From Bacillota bacterium (GTDB taxonomy: Bacteria; Bacillota_I; Bacilli_A; Izemoplasmatales; Hujiaoplasmataceae), in NCBI GenBank assembly GCA_003245625.1, contig QKCT01000053.1, positions 1-37,190 of the forward strand: 37,190 nt of DNA, read 5' to 3'. The position numbers and the translations under genes are program-made. Below the pieces are notes generated by a model that saw nothing but the letters and a program-made list of their open reading frames with translations, did not search any database and had not been told where the DNA came from. Below, piece by piece: positions 1 to 8,739 of the stretch. The first letter of the stretch is position 1, and each line of letters begins with the position of its first letter.

Positions 1-1
1 T

Positions 2-43
2 ACAATTGTCATCTTCGATATGGAATTCGATTTTGTCGAATAG
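2..43 (+). CDS. C-terminal fragment of an upstream CDS (ends ...TIVIFDMEFDFVE*)
   Basis: Open frame from the window edge to TAG at 41-43, immediately before the ruvA RBS; too short to identify. Confidence 0.4.
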   Translation, partial: TIVIFDMEFDFVE

Positions 44-55
44 AAAGGAATCATT

Positions 56-610
56 ATGTATAACTATATAAAAGGATATATTACCGAAATCAATCCAAAC
101 TATGTGACTGTCGAAAACAACGGCATTGGTTTCCAAGTAATCACGCCAAATCCATATTCCTTTATCCTCCACGCAGAAACGACTGTTTACATCTATCAAA
201 AAGTCAGTGAAGACAATATCAGTCTCTATGGGTTTAAAACACCGAAAGCGAAAGAGTTGTTTATCAAATTGATTTCCGTCAATGGTATCGGTCCGAAAAG
301 TGCCAATGCGATTTTAGCATCTGGAACGGTTGAATCCATTGCAGATGCCATTGAAGATGGGAATGCGAAATATCTTCAAAAATTCCCAGGTATTGGCCCA
401 AAAGCATCTCAACAAATCATTTTGGATTTAAAAGGCAAAATCGATTTTGAAGAACCTACGATTAAAACTGCGAACTTGTTGGAAGTTGAAGAAGCTTTGG
501 TCGCTTTAGGTTATAAAGATAAGGAAATCAAGAAAATTGTACCGAAATTAGATGCAACAAAACAAACACATGAACTAATCAAAGATGCATTAGCGATGAT
601 GTTGAAATAA
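56..610 (+). CDS. ruvA: Holliday junction branch migration protein RuvA
   Basis: MYNYIKGYITEINPNYVTVENNGIGFQV plus helix-hairpin-helix motifs (VNGIGPKSANAIL, FPGIGPKASQQIILDLKGK); RBS gaaagga upstream. Confidence 0.95.
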   Translation: MYNYIKGYITEINPNYVTVENNGIGFQVITPNPYSFILHAETTVYIYQKVSEDNISLYGFKTPKAKELFIKLISVNGIGPKSANAILASGTVESIADAIEDGNAKYLQKFPGIGPKASQQIILDLKGKIDFEEPTIKTANLLEVEEALVALGYKDKEIKKIVPKLDATKQTHELIKDALAMMLK

Positions 611-710
611 CAACTTACCACCCCTTATTTGCAACTTGGTATTGGAATTCTTGCAATCAAATACAAGGAATTATACAATCAAGGCATAACAAAACGAAAG
701 GGGTATTACC

Positions 711-1346
711 ATGAAAACAACAAAATTAGTATTATTAGGATTCTTAGGAATCTTTACCTTATTCGCAGCCGTCGGTTGCACGGAACAATCCGTTTTGGAT
801 CAGTTCATTAAAGTCGCCAATGACGTTGAAAGCTCATCTGTGAGTTATAGTGAGGAAAGCTTATCCAGTGAAGATGGTATCGTATCAGAAACATCACTAG
901 AAGTTTCCGAGTACAGTATCGTCCAACTAAGTGAAACATCAAGTGATTTGATTGCTTTCCAAGAACTACGATTGGAAATCCTCGATTTACACGATCAAAT
1001 CGTCGTCCAACGTGAAGCGATTCAAGCCCTAATGGATTCGATTAGAACACAAGCTCAAGCAATCAAAGATGCTGGATATGTCCTGCTCGAAGACGATATG
1101 GCAACCTTGCAGCAAGCAATCGATGATCTGACTGGATTGCGAGAGAATCTACGTGCTACAGAAGGACAAGCTTATCAACGAATCTTTGATTTAAGAGGTA
1201 GTTATACAAGAGAAAATCTGCCACAAATTATCACCGTTTACACCGAAGTAATCGATGTCTTGGAATACCGTATGGACTTATTTACACAAGCCATTGAGAT
1301 CCTTCAAAATGCAGATGTTTTATTAAGCGATTATTTGGAGAGTTAA
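711..1346 (+). CDS. Predicted lipoprotein, helical/coiled-coil
   Basis: Signal peptide with lipobox AAVGC; charged helical remainder; RBS gaaaggggt. Confidence 0.75.
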   Translation: MKTTKLVLLGFLGIFTLFAAVGCTEQSVLDQFIKVANDVESSSVSYSEESLSSEDGIVSETSLEVSEYSIVQLSETSSDLIAFQELRLEILDLHDQIVVQREAIQALMDSIRTQAQAIKDAGYVLLEDDMATLQQAIDDLTGLRENLRATEGQAYQRIFDLRGSYTRENLPQIITVYTEVIDVLEYRMDLFTQAIEILQNADVLLSDYLES

Positions 1347-1347
1347 G

Positions 1348-1794
1348 ATGAAAATCAGAGTTCACGAATCCCCCGAAATTGAAGAGATTGAAGTCGTTAT
1401 CAACTGCCAAACCAAAAATGAACATGTGGTTGAAATCGAACGCTCTTTAACCTATCTGAATAAGATTATTACAGGTAAGATCGATGGGCGTTCTTACACT
1501 CTGTCACCCAATCAAATTTATTACTTTGATACGATTGAAAACAAGGTATTCGCCTACACCAAAGAACATGTTTATGAAATTCCTTTAAAGCTGTATCAAT
1601 TGGAAGAAATATTAGACAGTACACCATTTCTTCGGATTAGTAAAAATACGATTCTGAACGTCCGAAAAATACGCTCCTTCGAATCGAGTATTAATGGTCG
1701 AATGGAAGCGATTCTGTTGAATCAAGAAAAAGTCATTGTATCCAGAAAATATGTTTCTGAATTGAAACAGATCTTAGGAGGAAAAAGAGGATGA
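1348..1794 (+). CDS. LytTR-domain DNA-binding regulator without receiver domain
   Basis: C-terminal LytTR pattern ('FLRISKNTILNVRKIRSFESSINGRMEAILLNQEKVIVSRKYVSELKQIL'). Confidence 0.85.
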   Translation: MKIRVHESPEIEEIEVVINCQTKNEHVVEIERSLTYLNKIITGKIDGRSYTLSPNQIYYFDTIENKVFAYTKEHVYEIPLKLYQLEEILDSTPFLRISKNTILNVRKIRSFESSINGRMEAILLNQEKVIVSRKYVSELKQILGGKRG

Positions 1795-2225
1795 AACGAT
1801 ACTTCAGCACTTTTGTAAAAACATTGTTTTTTACCACCTTGGTCTTCCTATTCTTAGCGATTTTATATTATCGTGTTACACAAACACAACTAGGCTATTT
1901 TAGAGTCACCATAGGCGCAATCCTAATGTCTCTCATCATCGCCGCAGCGATCCGTGTATTCAAATCAGAAAAACGAAAAGCAGTGGTTAATGCTGTGCTA
2001 GGATACCTAATTATCATACCGGCTTTATTCGTCTTACGTAATCTCTTTGGAACCTTCCTTTTCCGTCAAGCTTGGAGTTTGTATATTCTAATTGCCATCA
2101 TTGGAATCATCTACGGAATCGCGCTCTTAGCAGCTTCCAAAAAATACAAATCTGAAGTAAATGAACTCAATCGTTTACTGTTAGAAAAACAAAAAGAACC
2201 GGATGAATTTGACACCGATTCATAA
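1791..2225 (+). CDS. DUF3021-like small membrane protein
   Basis: Four predicted TM segments; overlaps the LytTR gene by 4 bp, the usual LytTR-DUF3021 arrangement. Confidence 0.65.
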   Translation: MKRYFSTFVKTLFFTTLVFLFLAILYYRVTQTQLGYFRVTIGAILMSLIIAAAIRVFKSEKRKAVVNAVLGYLIIIPALFVLRNLFGTFLFRQAWSLYILIAIIGIIYGIALLAASKKYKSEVNELNRLLLEKQKEPDEFDTDS

Positions 2226-2245
2226 AGCAGAATAAGCAAATAAAA

Positions 2246-2280
2246 AGTCGCTTTCCTAATTGGAATGCGACTCTTTTTTT
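2246..2280. terminator. Intrinsic terminator hairpin between convergent genes
   Basis: agtcgctttcctaattggaatgcgact followed by ctttttttt. Confidence 0.75.
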
Positions 2281-3256
2281 AGATTGTAAACAGCGATTTT
2301 AAGTAGTCAAAATCTCTTGATTTTCCAAGTGCAAGCATCAATAAGATTCTTGCTTTTTGACCGTTTAAGGAAGGGGCTAAAATACATCCTAAATCCGTTA
2401 AATATTTACCACCGCCTAAATATCCATAGGTATCCAAAACTCTCCCAGAAGGGCATCTAGAACAGATTACAACGGGAATGCTTTTCTCGATTGCGCGCTG
2501 CAATCCAGAGGTCATACCTGGTGGCAAATTCCCACGACCAAGAGCTTCCACAACAATTCCATTAGCACCTTGATCGACGACATAATCAATCAAAGAAGAA
2601 TCAGCACCTGCATACGCTTTAATTAAATGGACATTAGATGTTAAGTGTTCGACTGAGACAGTTTGACGTTCATAAGAGATATTACGATGGAAAATTACCT
2701 CATGATTATCCACGATTCCAACAGGACCATAATCCAAAGACTTAAATGTATCCAAAGACAATGTATTTGTCTTCGTCACTTCAGATGCAGCATTGATCTG
2801 ATCATTCATTACAACGAGTACACCACGGCCACGAGATTTAGTTGACTTAGCAACTAAAATGGAAGAAACTAGGTTGTTGATTCCATCGAATCCAAGTTCG
2901 GAACTTGACTTCATCGAACCAGTAACAACGATAGGGATATCCGTATCCAAAATCGTATCTAAGAAAAAAGCGGTCTCTTCCAAAGTATCAGTTCCATGCA
3001 CAATGACAAATCCACAAGGATCATTCTGAAGGATATGTTGTTGTATGAGTTTCGAAATATCCAACATCATCTCAGGGGTTATGGAAGGTGAAGGCACCTC
3101 CGAGAATTCAATGACCTCTAGATCGTTGTAAAGTTCTGACTCGAGCAATGACTGCATAATTTGTTTGGCTGAGAGGGCAGGTTTGACTGTGTGACTGACA
3201 TCGTCAATCTTCATCGAGATTGTCCCTCCGGTAAATATCATGTATATCTTACCCAA
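2279..3256 (-). CDS. L-asparaginase (AnsA-like)
   Basis: IYMIFTGGTISM, FVIVHGTDTLEETAFFLD and GIVVEALGRGNLPPG motifs of the asparaginase family. Confidence 0.93.
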   Translation of the reverse strand: MGKIYMIFTGGTISMKIDDVSHTVKPALSAKQIMQSLLESELYNDLEVIEFSEVPSPSITPEMMLDISKLIQQHILQNDPCGFVIVHGTDTLEETAFFLDTILDTDIPIVVTGSMKSSSELGFDGINNLVSSILVAKSTKSRGRGVLVVMNDQINAASEVTKTNTLSLDTFKSLDYGPVGIVDNHEVIFHRNISYERQTVSVEHLTSNVHLIKAYAGADSSLIDYVVDQGANGIVVEALGRGNLPPGMTSGLQRAIEKSIPVVICSRCPSGRVLDTYGYLGGGKYLTDLGCILAPSLNGQKARILLMLALGKSRDFDYLKSLFTI

Positions 3257-3661
3257 TTACAATCACCTCATATTCTGTCTGTATTATATCATAGAAACCA
3301 AAATCCCGAGATATTAAAATCGAAAAACAGGGTTAATTCCTAGTGAATTTTCAAGAGGGTTTTTCAAAGGGTTAAAATGAAGGTCCGATTTTCGCGAAAA
3401 AAGCACAAAGGCAGTTTTCCACTCTCTCCACATGTTTTTCTCTAACCGCGCCGTTTAGGTCTTTATAATTGGTTAACATAATATACATTATATGAACTAA
3501 TTTAAGTTACGTAGAAGATGGTAAATTCTCCACAAAAAACATTCATATGAAATAGATTGTATGATTATCGGGGGAGATAGCTTCTGCTTCTAATGATTAA
3601 TTATATTCAAATAACTTCTATGACTATATTAATAATGGCTGTTTCTGCTTTTCCAAGCAAT

Positions 3662-3692
3662 AAAAAAATTCGGCTTCAAAATCGGCCGAATT
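3662..3692 (-). terminator. Intrinsic terminator downstream of the nadA-nadB-PHP operon
   Basis: On the minus strand AATTCGGC...GCCGAATT followed by a T-run. Confidence 0.7.
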
Positions 3693-3790
3693 TTACGTTT
3701 TTTTCTAGAAAGAGTATGGTTATGCACCCTGATTTGATAAAATATTCCCTATTCTAAAATCGATTTTTGCGATTCTAAGAAAGGAAATAA

Positions 3791-4567
3791 TCATTTCATC
3801 GATAGTTCTTCTTCTACTGTTAGGTTATGTGTCTTTGAAAATTCAAAGGCTTTTATGATTGCTTCATCAAACAATAATTCTGGTTTATGTGCATCCGCTG
3901 AGATGATTACTTTCGCTCCATGCTTTTTCACTAGTTGCCAAAATTCATTTCTTGGATATCGATACACTTCTTGATCACCAACCGTGATCAATCCCTTTCG
4001 AATTCCATTGGCATTGATCTCAAGGGGAATGTCATGTTCCTTTGCACAGACGATGATGTCTTCACAAAGTTGTAGAACCTTATCTGAGATTTTTGTAGTA
4101 CTGAACAAAAACAAATCCGGATGTGATATAAATCGAAAGTAACCAGTTTGCATTGCTTCAATCAATGTATCTTTATAAATTGTTAAATCTTCCAAAGACT
4201 TAATGGCATATACACTTATCAACTTCTCATTCTTTTCGATGTAGTGTTGACCCAAAGTCAAATAGTCAAGATCCTTCAAGAAGTCACGATAGAATTTGTT
4301 CTTGTAATGAAAGTATTCAATTTCCAATCCTTTATAGATTTTGATTTGATTGGAGTACTTTTGGATTGCCTCATCAAGTTCCTTTAAGTAAATTGGATAG
4401 TCGGACAGAGTCATTCGCACGGAGCGGTCTATTAATTCTTTCCAAGGAGCGTGATCTGAAAAACCGATTTGGGTAAATCCAAAATCAATCGCGGATAGAA
4501 CATAGTCTTCAATCGTTCCAGATGCATGTCTACATAAGTACATATGAGTATGGTAATTTGTTTTCAT
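3791..4567 (-). CDS. PHP-domain phosphoesterase (histidinol-phosphatase-like)
   Basis: NYHTHMYLCRHASGTIEDYVLSAIDFGFTQIGFSDHAPW and SADAHKPE metal-binding motifs; start at 4567 is translationally coupled to the nadB stop (TAATG); the ORF track starts 21 bp earlier. Confidence 0.8.
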   Translation of the reverse strand: MKTNYHTHMYLCRHASGTIEDYVLSAIDFGFTQIGFSDHAPWKELIDRSVRMTLSDYPIYLKELDEAIQKYSNQIKIYKGLEIEYFHYKNKFYRDFLKDLDYLTLGQHYIEKNEKLISVYAIKSLEDLTIYKDTLIEAMQTGYFRFISHPDLFLFSTTKISDKVLQLCEDIIVCAKEHDIPLEINANGIRKGLITVGDQEVYRYPRNEFWQLVKKHGAKVIISADAHKPELLFDEAIIKAFEFSKTHNLTVEEELSMK

Positions 4568-6072
4568 TATTTGATTCTTAAGTGGCATCCGATACTATCC
4601 TTTCTTACCAGCGCAGACTGGGTGATTAGTTTAGCTGTTTGGACCATGTTTAGCGTCTCATAATAGTACTTTGTAAGGTTCGGATATTTCAGTAGATTTT
4701 GTTCGATATCTTTTAAGACTTTCTGGGTCAAATCTAAGCCTTGTTCATTTCTGACGATTGAGACATGCTCATCCATATAGTCACCGATTTTCTTCCGAAT
4801 CGGTTTGTAATTATAGTTGTAATTTGGCATTTCTTCAAGAGTATAATCAAAATCATATTCTTCTATATTCATGGTATGGTTGATATCTTGTGCAGCAGCT
4901 TTTCCAAAGACCAAGCATTCCAATAAAGAGTTGGATGCTAGACGGTTTGCGCCATGCACTCCTGTGTAGGCAACTTCACCGATTGCATAGAGATTTTTCG
5001 CACAAGTTTTAGCAGATAAATCCGTCTTGATTCCACCACATAGAAAGTGTTCTGCAGGGGCGACCGGAATCAAATCTAGACCCATAATGTATCCTTCTTT
5101 TTTGCAGTAGTTGAATACGGTTGGAAAACGTTTCTCCAAGTACTTTGGATCCATATGAGTCGTATCCAAAAAGACATGGTCTGTCCAGGTATCGTACATC
5201 TCTCGATAAATCGATTGAGAGACGATATCTCTAGGTGCTAATTCCATCCGTTCAGGGTCGTATTTTTTCATGAACCGTTCTTTTTCAATATTACGCAAAT
5301 ATGCGCCTTCCCCACGGACTGCTTCGGTAATCAAAAAGCGTTGTCTTGAGGTAACATATTCAGAATATAGTGCCGTTGGATGGAACTGTACAAATTCCAT
5401 ATTTTGGAACTTACATCCTGCACGATAAGCCATACCAATTCCATCGCCAGTTGCGTTCAAATCATTGGTTGTTGAACCGTAAACAGATCCAATTCCACCA
5501 GTTGCGATAATGGTTTTTTTAGCATATAAAGGATAGTGATTGGCTTCGTTTTCCAAGACGATTGCGCCGATCACTTTCTCTTCTTTTTGCATCAATTCCA
5601 ATGCCATTGCATTATCGATGATGTGGATATTTTTTCGTTGAAGAACTACCCCTAATAAATCTTGAATTACATTATTTCCAGTCGCATCTCCGCCACTATG
5701 AATTATCCGTTTTGTGGAATGTCCACCTTCTTTGGTAAAGAGATATTGACCGTCTTTTCCCATATCGAATTTGACGCCAAGTTCAATCAATTCTTTGACT
5801 GCCTCAAAGGCGTTTTCAACAAGAAATTCAACTGCTTTTTGATCGTTCAAGTACGCTCCTGCTCGCATTGTATCTTCGACGTGTTTTTGATGCAATTCCA
5901 AATTGTCATTATACTCACAAGCGATTCCGCCTTGGGCTAAACTAGAATTGGAATTACGCACTTTGGTCTTTGATAACATGGTTACGTGTAGTGATGGATC
6001 GATATTCACAGCAGCAAAAAGACCGGCTAAGCCAGTCCCGATGATTAATACATCTGTAACTCGTTGTTCCAT
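4567..6072 (-). CDS. nadB: L-aspartate oxidase
   Basis: FAD-binding GTGLAGLFAAVNI, SSLAQGGIAC, HSGGDATGNNV, EFVQFHPTAL, GVHGANRLASNSLLECLVFG. Confidence 0.95.
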   Translation of the reverse strand: MEQRVTDVLIIGTGLAGLFAAVNIDPSLHVTMLSKTKVRNSNSSLAQGGIACEYNDNLELHQKHVEDTMRAGAYLNDQKAVEFLVENAFEAVKELIELGVKFDMGKDGQYLFTKEGGHSTKRIIHSGGDATGNNVIQDLLGVVLQRKNIHIIDNAMALELMQKEEKVIGAIVLENEANHYPLYAKKTIIATGGIGSVYGSTTNDLNATGDGIGMAYRAGCKFQNMEFVQFHPTALYSEYVTSRQRFLITEAVRGEGAYLRNIEKERFMKKYDPERMELAPRDIVSQSIYREMYDTWTDHVFLDTTHMDPKYLEKRFPTVFNYCKKEGYIMGLDLIPVAPAEHFLCGGIKTDLSAKTCAKNLYAIGEVAYTGVHGANRLASNSLLECLVFGKAAAQDINHTMNIEEYDFDYTLEEMPNYNYNYKPIRKKIGDYMDEHVSIVRNEQGLDLTQKVLKDIEQNLLKYPNLTKYYYETLNMVQTAKLITQSALVRKDSIGCHLRIK

Positions 6073-6073
6073 A

Positions 6074-6970
6074 TTACGACAACTCCATCATCTTGTCCAA
6101 AGCTTTGCGTGCTTTTTCTGCAACTTCCGGATCGACATCGACCTCATGTTGTTCATGCAAAAGAGCTTGATGGACATCTTCTAAAGAGATACGTTTCATA
6201 TTGACACAAGACAATCCACTTGATAACAAATGGAACGTCTTGTTTGGGTTTTTTGTTTGCAGTGCATGGATAATTCCTTCATCGGTTCCGATGATGAACT
6301 CTGTTGCTTCACTGTCTGTAGCATACTCAAGGATTTGCTTTGTGGATCCAACAAAATCCGCTTTTTGTAATACTTCTAGCGGCGCTTCTGGATGAATCAA
6401 AACCAATGCTTTCGGATATTGTTCTCTCATCTTTTTGATGTCTCGAATGGTTAACATGTCATGGATATAACAATATCCTGGCCACACATCGATATCATAT
6501 CCGGTCAGATCTCTTAAATATGTCCCAAGATTCTTATCGGGAACATACATAATTTTTTTATCTTTATAGTGTTCCACGATTTTTTGAGCATTTGAACTAG
6601 TTACAATCACATCAGACAACGCTTTGATATCAGCTCTGGTATTCACATAGGTAACGATAAAACGATCCGGGTGAGTATCTTTGTATTCCTGTAAATCCTT
6701 TGCTTTGATCATCGCTGCCATCCGACAAAGTGAGTTCATCTTCGGTAATAAAACTTTCTTTTCTGGAGATAGGATCTTAGCAGTCTCTGCCATAAAGTAC
6801 ACGCCGCAAAAAACAATAATATCTTTATTGGTATTCGCTGCAATTCTCGATAATGCCAAAGAATCCCCGACATAATCGGCGATATCTTGGATTTCAGGTT
6901 TTTGATAGAAATGTGCTAGAATCACTGCGTTCTTTTCTTCTTTTAGTCGTAATATTTCTTCTTTTAACAT
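6074..6970 (-). CDS. nadA: Quinolinate synthase NadA
   Basis: NAVILAHFYQKPEIQDIADYVGDSLALSR; VFCGVYFMAETAKILSPEKKVLLP; conserved cysteines. Confidence 0.95.
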   Translation of the reverse strand: MLKEEILRLKEEKNAVILAHFYQKPEIQDIADYVGDSLALSRIAANTNKDIIVFCGVYFMAETAKILSPEKKVLLPKMNSLCRMAAMIKAKDLQEYKDTHPDRFIVTYVNTRADIKALSDVIVTSSNAQKIVEHYKDKKIMYVPDKNLGTYLRDLTGYDIDVWPGYCYIHDMLTIRDIKKMREQYPKALVLIHPEAPLEVLQKADFVGSTKQILEYATDSEATEFIIGTDEGIIHALQTKNPNKTFHLLSSGLSCVNMKRISLEDVHQALLHEQHEVDVDPEVAEKARKALDKMMELS

Positions 6971-7069
6971 AAGGTCACTTACTTTCTATAGTTCCATATA
7001 TTATTATATGCTTTTTTCTCCTTTTTGCAAAGAATATGTTATAATGAAAACAGTAAGGAGCGTGAAGAA

Positions 7070-8299
7070 ATGTACCAACCTTTGGCTGATTTTTCACGAC
7101 CGAAACGTTTCGAAGATGTTCTCGGGAATGAACGTGTCATATCGATTTTACGTAAAATGACGGAAACCAAACAATTGGTATCTGTCATTTTATATGGACC
7201 CACTGGAGTTGGAAAAACAACACTTGCCAATATCATTGCCGAGTATTTTCCATTAAACCATTTCAAATTTAATGCTTCTACGGATTCGAAAGCAGTTTTG
7301 AAACAAATCGTTGAGACGGTGAAGATGTACGATAATGTTATTTTGATTATCGATGAAATTCATCGTATGAATCGTGATATTCAAGATTATCTTTTGCCTT
7401 ATGTTGAAAAAGGCAATATTGTGATGATTGGACTAACAACTGAAAACCCATATATCGCTGTTAATCCTGCAGTTCGCAGTCGAACTTCGATCTTTCGAAT
7501 TGATCGTCCGGATACAAAAGATATTGAACAATTCCTCAAAACATTAGATCTTTCTCACTTCGAACAAGCATTCCAGATATCTGATGATGTATACCATACA
7601 ATCAGTATTGCTTCCAATGGAGAAGTGAGAACGGCTATTAATATGTTGGAACTTCTTTTATTGACGAGCGAAGATGGCATCATCGATGAATCCGCTTTAA
7701 AGGAGCGTCTTCCTGAAGCTGCTCGATCCACGTTTAAGACCGGGGATAATTATTACGACATTTTGAGCGCCTTCCATAAGTCAGTTCGTGGTAGTGATGT
7801 GAACGCTGCTCTACATTATTTAGCAAGACTTTTATCCGCCGGGGATTTGGAATCATTGGTCCGTCGAATCCGTGCCATTGTATATGAAGATATCGGTTTA
7901 GCAAACCCAATGATGGGGGTTAAGGTCGATGCCGCATGCAATACGGCAGTGAAAGTTGGGATGCCGGAAGCGAGAAATGCACTGGGCGCAATCACCATTG
8001 AAATGTGTTTGTCTCCAAAATCAAATTCGGCACACATTGCAATCGAACAAGCACTTGCGGATGTAAACAGTGGACTTACGTTCCAAGTTCCAACCCATTT
8101 AATCAATAATCCTACTTATGATCAGAAACAACCATATCAGTATGCTCATGACTATGACAATCATATCATTGCTCAACAGTACCTACCGACAAAATTGAAA
8201 GATGCCATTTATTATGTTCCGCAAAGACATACAAAATTAGAGAATATCTTTGCGGATGAATACGAAAAGATTCAAACGATCTTGCGGTCGAATAAATAG
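7070..8299 (+). CDS. rarA: Replication-associated recombination protein A (RarA/MgsA AAA+ ATPase)
   Basis: Walker A YGPTGVGKTTLA, DEIHRMNRDIQD, GLTTENPYIAVNPAVRSR; start at 7070 supported by RBS taaggag (ORF track starts upstream). Confidence 0.92.
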   Translation: MYQPLADFSRPKRFEDVLGNERVISILRKMTETKQLVSVILYGPTGVGKTTLANIIAEYFPLNHFKFNASTDSKAVLKQIVETVKMYDNVILIIDEIHRMNRDIQDYLLPYVEKGNIVMIGLTTENPYIAVNPAVRSRTSIFRIDRPDTKDIEQFLKTLDLSHFEQAFQISDDVYHTISIASNGEVRTAINMLELLLLTSEDGIIDESALKERLPEAARSTFKTGDNYYDILSAFHKSVRGSDVNAALHYLARLLSAGDLESLVRRIRAIVYEDIGLANPMMGVKVDAACNTAVKVGMPEARNALGAITIEMCLSPKSNSAHIAIEQALADVNSGLTFQVPTHLINNPTYDQKQPYQYAHDYDNHIIAQQYLPTKLKDAIYYVPQRHTKLENIFADEYEKIQTILRSNK

Positions 8300-8308
8300 G
8301 AGGTTCAT

Positions 8309-8629
8309 ATGCCGTATTGTCCAAATTGCGGTGCAACAGTCACCGATGATCAACAAAAGTGTGAAAGTTGTGGTACGCGTTTGATTGAGAAAGAAAAGAA
8401 AGAAGGCTTTTTCGGATTTCTATTCTTTGGAATCATCGCATTGTTTATTCCGATTCTTGGATACATCTTGGCTGCTTTGATGAAAATATCAAGGCCAAAA
8501 ACAAGAAAATTTACCCTAATTGTTTCTACAGTCGGATTACTTCTTTGGCTTGCATTGATTTTAATTATTGTATACATTGGTTTGGACTTATTAATACAAA
8601 TACTTGGTGGTACTATTCTATTCTTTTAA
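8309..8629 (+). CDS. Zinc-ribbon membrane protein
   Basis: MPYCPNCGATVTDDQQKCESCGTR followed by two hydrophobic segments; RBS aggaggt. Confidence 0.8.
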   Translation: MPYCPNCGATVTDDQQKCESCGTRLIEKEKKEGFFGFLFFGIIALFIPILGYILAALMKISRPKTRKFTLIVSTVGLLLWLALILIIVYIGLDLLIQILGGTILFF

Positions 8630-8637
8630 AGGAAAAT

Positions 8638-8660
8638 GGCTGATTTCAGCCTTTTTTTTC
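8638..8660 (+). terminator. Intrinsic terminator
   Basis: GGCTGAttTCAGCC followed by a T-run. Confidence 0.8.
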
Positions 8661-8700
8661 GTCAAGACTAGAGAAATAAACATAACAAAATAAAACGGGC

Positions 8701-8731
8701 AAAAAAAATACCATTCTTGAAAAGAATGATA
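8701..8731 (-). terminator. Probable intrinsic terminator of the RNase J gene
   Basis: Minus strand ATTCTT...AAGAAT-type hairpin followed by T8. Confidence 0.55.
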
Positions 8732-8739
8732 TTTATGAT

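Noticed and set aside
56-610. ruvA without adjacent ruvB as evidence of a missing RuvB
   Set aside because: ruvB may be elsewhere in the genome; a single window cannot address this
629-811. 60-aa ORF after ruvA
   Set aside because: Out of frame with and overlapping the lipoprotein gene that has a clear RBS and lipobox
5662-6184. Plus-strand ORFs within nadB and nadA
   Set aside because: Antisense to conserved enzyme genes with no family resemblance
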